From Tubulinosema ratisbonensis (lineage: Eukaryota; Microsporidia; Tubulinosematidae): DNA of 42,086 nt. The notes under the pieces are model-generated. The model was not told the origin of the DNA, searched no databases, and was given only the letters and a program-made list of their open reading frames with translations. Every line of letters begins with the position of its first letter. Position 1 is the first letter of the stretch. A program made the translations under genes and the position numbers. Where the stretch lies: contig RCSS01000611.1 in assembly GCA_004000155.1 (NCBI GenBank), positions 1-42,086 of the forward strand. The letters are read 5' to 3'. Shown piece by piece: positions 37,900-42,086 of the stretch.

Positions 37900-38815
37900 A
37901 TGGTAAGAAAAACAAGAAAAGCAGTCTCCAAGGAAATTTTTAATGTTGTTAAGAACATGTTTGAGAGTGAGAGAAACAAGATAAAAGATATAGCTAGAGT
38001 TGTAAGAACCAGCATAAAGGCTGCTACCAACATTTATAACAAAATTATAAAGAATGAACCTTTTATTACATTAAAGAAAACCACGAGGCGATGCATACAA
38101 CAAAGGAATCAACCTAGCTTTTACAATTCAATAATACATAACTATGTATCTTATAAAAATGAAACAAGACTTGCTGAGATCAAACAAGAATTACAAGAAA
38201 AAACAGGTGCTGATATCTCAATATCAACCATTTACAGAAAGTTGAAAAATTTTGAAATATCAAGAAAAAACTGTCTCTAGTACTAAATGAAAGAAACAGT
38301 TTGATTTTAGAAGCAAGAGTAATTTTTACGAATGAAATTTTACGAGTAGGAGCGAGTAATCACGTTTTTTTGGAAGAAACAGTAATTAATTTACATTCTT
38401 CAGGAAGTTTTGAATATTCTCCTGAAAACATTAAAGCTTATAAATCTGTTGCTGCTAATAAAGGTAAAAATCACAGTGTAATGACAATAGTAGGGAGTGA
38501 TGGCAAAATTGCTTAATAAATAAACAACCCCCTTTTAATTCCGAATTATTTATAGCTTTCATAAGAACTCATTTATAAGACTTATTTTCACATAATCGCA
38601 CAAAAATTTTAGTCATAAATAATGCAAAGTTTCGTCATTCTCATATTGTAACAACATTTTTAAGAAAAAATAGAATCCCGTCTAAATTTTTATCCGCTTA
38701 TTCCCTACAACTCAACCGAATAGAGGAGTTTTTTTCTATGATTAAACAAAGATATTATGGTTTTGGTAATAATTCACGTAGTATCGAATTCAAATTAATT
38801 GAGGTTTTTGTCTGA
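37900..38815 (+). pseudogene. IS630-type DDE transposase pseudogene
   Basis: ATG at 37900 opens a 126-codon frame with a helix-turn-helix region (KDIARVVRTSIKAATNIYNK). The frame then shifts in an A-run near 38262-38270 and continues with LVLNERNSLILEARVIFTNE and FLEETVINLHS, where FLDET is expected, so the first Asp has become Glu. After a stop at about 38516 a third segment reads FNSELFIAFIRTHL. After another frame change comes ILVINNAKFRHSH, where the second Asp (VMDNA) is Asn. YSLQLNRIEEFFSMIKQRYYG follows with the terminal Glu retained. With two of three catalytic residues changed and at least two frameshifts the gene cannot be active. The family is identified from the DDE context (FLDET, VxDNAxxH, LNPIEEFFS). 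Confidence 0.8.
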
Positions 38816-39145
38816 ATTTTTTTAAGTTAAGAGTGTCAAAGATATTACAGGAACCTTGACCAATAGTTAGAATATGCGAGGACTATAGAAGATTTTTTAA
38901 TAAAATAAGTTATAAAATTTTTATTAATATGAATATTGCCCATGTAAATTAATGTAATTTAAAGAAAATTATGATGTTTATAATATTATTGTATTAGTTT
39001 TATGTCAAATTTATAATTTAAAACAAAATTATAGATAATTATGAAGATTCATATTTTTTTAAATATGAAAATTTTTCAAAAATTAAAAACTTAGTTGTGA
39101 ATATAAATTACTTAAAAAGTAAAAGAACAAAAAATAAAGAATTAA
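38816..39145. other. AT-rich part of the IS630-like element
   Basis: Sequence between the transposase stop and the right 22-bp array. No gene. Presumed internal to the element. Confidence 0.35.
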
Positions 39146-39296
39146 GAATATAATATTGAAAAAATCGGAATATAACCATAAAAAACTGGGAATATAATTG
39201 TGAAACCAATAGAATATAATTTAAAAAATAGAAAGATATATTTGGGAATTGAGAATATAATTTTGTAAACTAGGGAGTGTAATTATGAAAACCTCT
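39146..39296. repeat. Right array of 22-bp units
   Basis: Seven consecutive units beginning GAATATAAT or a close variant start at 39146, 39168, 39190, 39212, 39234 (19 bp), 39253 and 39275. The period is exactly 22 bp for six of the seven. Confidence 0.8.
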
Positions 39297-39302
39297 GTAA
39301 TT

Positions 39303-40014
39303 TAGTTTTGATAAAACATCAAAGATGCTCAAACGGATTTAGACCCGGGAAATGTGAAGGCTAGTTTAGAATATCGATTTTCTTTTCTTTATAGTAATTT
39401 TTAACAAGTAATGACGTGTGTTTGGTGTCGTTGTCCTGTTTAAATATGTATTTTTCTAAAGATAATTTAGTTGCTAAGTTAGCTGAATTTTTTTTCAGTG
39501 TGTCCAAGTACATGAATCTATCCATATTACCTTCTATAGAATGCAATATTCCTACTTCTTTGCTATTAAAGCATTCTCAAATCATAATGCTTCCTCCGTT
39601 GTATTAAATGGTTTTAAAACATTTCGGGGCTTTGATTGTTTCCCTTCGCGGCACCAAAAATTTTTACGGATAATTATTACCGAAAAGATTTGTTTTTGTT
39701 TTATCCGAAAAATTACTTTATCCCGATCTTTCTCAAAAAACATGATATATTTGTTAACTGAATTTTAACGTTCTCGTATGTTTTTTTATTAAAAGAGGGG
39801 TTCATATTATATATTTGACTTTAATCTCAATGTTTTAATATAATTTCTTATGTTTTAGATGTGATAAAAATGTTTAAAGTTTTAAAAAAGTCATTTCTTA
39901 AATCATTGCTGCTAATAAATAGATTTTTAGCTAGCTTAAATAATATAAAATCCCCTAGCCTGTTAAAAAGAGTAGATGTTTGCCGTTTCGTGGTTTTTTT
40001 GATTTATTTCTGGT
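39303..40014 (-). pseudogene. Tc1/mariner transposase pseudogene
   Basis: Minus-strand remnant. From N- to C-terminal it shows a second helix-turn-helix region (FILFKLAKNLFISSNDLRND, about 39900-39990) and SVNKYIMFF, where the first catalytic block FSDESKF should stand (first Asp lost). It then shows MHSIEGNMDRF and KQDNDTKHTS, with the second Asp at about 39433-39435. Last comes a P-G-LNPFEHL block with the third acidic residue at about 39328-39330. Stops and frame changes occur throughout, including TAG for the Trp before PSH. The C-terminal end runs straight into the 22-bp array of the IS630-like element, so the two are adjacent or nested. The minus-strand ORF at 39361-39546 is its best-preserved piece. 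Confidence 0.8.
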
Positions 40015-40016
40015 GT

Positions 40017-40089
40017 CCGGAAAACTCGTCCCACTTTTTGATTAGTTAGTTTTTTAAAAAATCAGCCAATCAAAAAGTGAGACGAGTTT
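40017..40089. repeat. Left fold-back terminal repeat of the MULE
   Basis: Arms 40017-40049 (AAACTCGTCCCACTTTTTGA inside) and 40065-40089 (CCAATCAAAAAGTGAGACGA) are inverted around a short A/T spacer. Confidence 0.8.
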
Positions 40090-40259
40090 AAAAATTGATA
40101 ATATTTAATATTAAAATAAAAAAAATATAAAAATATTAGTAATTTAATAAAATATAATACTTGATAAATTTAAAACGAACTCTAGTCAAAACCCTCTTAA
40201 TTCTTTTCTAAAAAATTTCTTGATAAAACTTCATTTTAATATATTTTCTTTTTTTTTTC

Positions 40260-41813
40260 CTAATTATGCCCCAGATCTAATATTATTCTTTTCATTCTAA
40301 TCGCATTCTCATCGTCTTTTAAATAATTAATGAGGGTTATTAAGCTATATTTAGTTGAATCAAACGTTAAATCAAATACATTATGCCATCCTTTGGTTGC
40401 ATTCTTTGTTCGTTGGAAGTTATCACTAAATAAGCTTCTAATATTCCTAAATTTAACTGGATATTTAGTATTATCGAATCCATTAATATGATTTAAATAG
40501 AAATATTTATAAACTGGCAATAAGAAATTGGGAAAAGAAAAGTTGCCAAAAATTTCAGTGAAGATATTCTCAACAAAATAAAGTCTCACAAATTCAAGGG
40601 TTATTTAACAATTTGAATATTTTTTATGATAGAATTCGATTTATATTGTACAAATAGTCATGATTCTTTAACTTTTCTCATAACAGCCTGACTAAGATGA
40701 AAAATGTAACCACTTATTCTATTGTTATTGAATGATTCATTAAAAGCAGCTATAGAAGCATATTCAAAATCAGTTTTAATTATTACTGGAGACAAGTCGG
40801 GATTAAATGTTTTAAGAATATTGTAATAACTTACAAAAAAATAATTTAAATTTTATTTATTAAAATAAAAAATTATTACCCCCACGAAATGGACTCAGGA
40901 AGACATAAAAACGTGAATAAAACAAGTAAGAAACATTTTTATTTTAAATCATTATATTTAAAATTTGCAGTACATAAGTCAGTTCCACGTGAGCTTGACA
41001 AATATATATAAGGTTTAAGTATGTTTCCTTTTTCTTATTTTTAAGGAGGCAAAATATTGATGGAAAAGCATGATCATTTAATATGTAACTAATAGTAAAT
41101 AACTGAAAAATTGTTTAGGAACAACTTTAAACGTCCCATCAATCGACCAAACATTCCGTGAGGACAAGTTTNGCATNGCTGTATCAGAAAAAAATATCAA
41201 AAAATNATTAAATATTCTNATATTCCGAAAGTTACCANGACCATATCTGNAAAATTCNNCATTTGTATGTGTATGTGAAAGTACAGAGCTCAAANATAAA
41301 GCTTCATANGCATNNGACTTAGNNTTTANTATTAAATTTCTGTAATTTCTTAAATNTCGAGAAATGTGATCGAAATTTCCAATTNNCCTAATANTTTCTN
41401 AACNAGNTCCTCNTAATACCNTATNTATNATAGATCTTAANGANTCTTTAGTATTTAAANCTAANTCNTTCATCTTCTGAATTTNNAATTTCACATCNAC
41501 ATCAATCAGATCAACTTCGTGTGTATGANTAAATTTTAAATTGAAAGATGNCNCNAGGCTNTANATAACNCAAAGAAGNATATAANNATCNTTTACNGTC
41601 TCTTTTTATGCACCTCCAAACNANNTTTTCACGANAAANTCTTTTAATNTCGTAAATATAGCCCTCGTGTATTNTTNNGTCTNNNTTTCTTTGAGATTTN
41701 ATNACNTNCAACATTAAAAAATAGAGTTTAATNAATTTTATTAAAAAANTATTTNTTAGATCTTTTATAAACATATTTTTGATTNGNNNATTTNTATNAA
41801 AAAAATTGNCCAA
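40260..41813 (-). pseudogene. MULE (Mutator-like) transposase pseudogene
   Basis: Minus-strand gene in at least four frames. At 41511-41813 a FLYWCH-like zinc region (HEGYIY and VWRC) is followed by a frame change. At 41078-41494 the end reads NVWSIDGTFKVVPKQFFSYL, which holds the first catalytic Asp (DGTFKVVP) of the MULE domain. Near 40860-41077 there is DHAFPSIFCLLKNKKKETY. At about 40658-40836 there is VIIKTDFEYASIAAF (second Asp, TDFE at 40763-40774) and FHLSQAVMRKV. At 40260-40589 the C-terminal part has FQRTKNATKGWHNVF. Each block is where the family expects it. The frame breaks make it inactive in this assembly, though the many Ns in the 5' half mean some breaks could be consensus artefacts. 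Confidence 0.8.
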
Positions 41814-41838
41814 TCAAAAAGTGGGACGAGTTTTCTGG
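41775..41838. repeat. Right fold-back terminal repeat of the MULE
   Basis: The outer arm 41808-41838 is the inverted copy of 40017-40049. An inner partial copy (ATTTTTGATTnG near 41775) gives this end a hairpin too, blurred by Ns. Confidence 0.6.
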
Positions 41839-41844
41839 AAACTA

Positions 41845-42086
41845 ATTTTTATATCCCCGCCTTTCCAAAAATTTTGTATAGTACGAAAAGAAATATAAGA
41901 AAATATACTAAGGAACTAGTGTTTTATAAATATCTTTTGAATTAGTCTTTGGATTCTTGATATTATTTTTTTAATAGTTTCATTTATAGAAAAAAAGCAT
42001 ACAATCTTTATACCTGAACCTGATTTTCTTTCTAGAGACCCCAAAGCCTTAAATTCATCATCAATATATTTAATTGTTAAATATGG
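41845..42086 (-). pseudogene. N-terminal part of a Tc1/mariner-like transposase, partial
   Basis: A minus-strand frame is open from the window edge to a stop at 41916 (56 codons). It contains FKALGSLERKSGSG, the linker that follows the first helix-turn-helix in Tc1/IS630-type transposases. After the stop a related stretch reads SFRTIQNFWKGG, resembling the next helix-turn-helix, and then meets the right end of the MULE. It does not join directly to the Tc1 remnant on the other side of the MULE (39303-40014), because their readable parts overlap in the family alignment. The rest of the gene would lie beyond the window. Confidence 0.45.

Larger units (their letters stand above)
37521..39296 (+). 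mobile_element. IS630/Tc1-like element with inverted arrays of 22-bp units
   Basis: About 1.78 kb. Left array 37521-37692 (about eight units beginning ATATTC) and right array 39146-39296 (seven units beginning GAATAT) are inverted relative to each other and enclose a broken IS630-type transposase gene (37900-38815). The right edge directly abuts a decayed Tc1 gene. The exact ends and a target-site duplication could not be fixed. Confidence 0.65.
40017..41838 (-). mobile_element. MULE-type element with fold-back terminal inverted repeats
   Basis: This 1.8-kb element is bounded by inverted repeats. CCGGAAAACTCGTCCCACTT at 40017 and onward matches the reverse complement of the sequence ending at 41838 (TGGGACGAGTTTTCTGG) over about 30 bp. 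Each end also contains a second, inverted copy of the same sequence a short way inside (about 40065-40089 and 41775-41788), so each end can fold on itself. It encloses a broken MULE transposase gene. No target-site duplication is evident. The right half is dense with Ns. Confidence 0.8.

Noticed and set aside
37516..39296. The 22-bp arrays as a CRISPR
   Set aside because: Units are degenerate and contiguous with no unique spacers, inverted at the two ends of a transposase gene, in a eukaryotic context.

Overview
The window looks like nuclear DNA from a microsporidian with an expanded, very AT-rich genome. The gene set fits this. There are intronless, shortened versions of eukaryotic housekeeping proteins: cytosolic leucyl-tRNA synthetase, an EFL1/Ria1-type GTPase, a Chl1/DDX11-type helicase and a DP transcription factor. 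There are secreted ricin-B-lectin-like proteins and a secreted proline-rich protein resembling polar tube protein. Intergenic DNA is long and AT-rich and holds decayed DNA transposons of types known in microsporidia (Merlin, IS630/Tc1/mariner, MULE). Some start codons have a short C-rich run just upstream, as described for microsporidian genes. The species cannot be fixed from the sequence. Single Ns are scattered throughout and become very dense inside the MULE.

Layout. 1-5577: no convincing gene; faint coding and transposon remnants and two decayed copies of a dispersed repeat. 5578-17143: a host-interface block with a 925-aa single-pass surface protein (minus), two tandem paralogous secreted proteins of 577 and 579 aa (plus), and two tandem ricin-B-lectin-like secreted proteins (minus). 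17247-20690: a three-finger CCCH protein resembling ZC3H11A, a Chl1-type helicase, and a divergent DP-type transcription factor. 20691-23117: intergenic with one repeat copy. 23118-27164: leucyl-tRNA synthetase (minus) and a secreted Pro-rich/Cys protein (plus). 27165-29588: repeats, a local duplication and a frameshifted coding remnant. 29589-31589: EFL1-like GTPase. 33358-35766: an armadillo-like protein (possibly Vid28/ARMC8) and a small zinc-ribbon protein. 36090-42086: a transposon graveyard with a Merlin pseudogene, an IS630-like element bounded by inverted arrays of 22-bp units, a Tc1 remnant abutting it, a MULE with fold-back ends, and the start of another Tc1/mariner-like gene cut by the window edge.

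Biology. The housekeeping genes cover charging of tRNA-Leu, 60S subunit maturation, cohesion or DNA repair, cell-cycle transcription and probably mRNA export. The first 17 kb plus the Pro-rich gene encode proteins likely to be surface-exposed or secreted toward the host. The most notable points are: a SINE-like repeat family with an oligo-A end and, in one copy, a perfect 14-bp flanking duplication; a leucyl-tRNA synthetase whose editing pocket motifs are not recognisable; secreted paralogues with a basic NLS-like stretch in one; and the 22-bp unit arrays bounding the IS630-like element. All identifications are from reading motifs; no database search was run.
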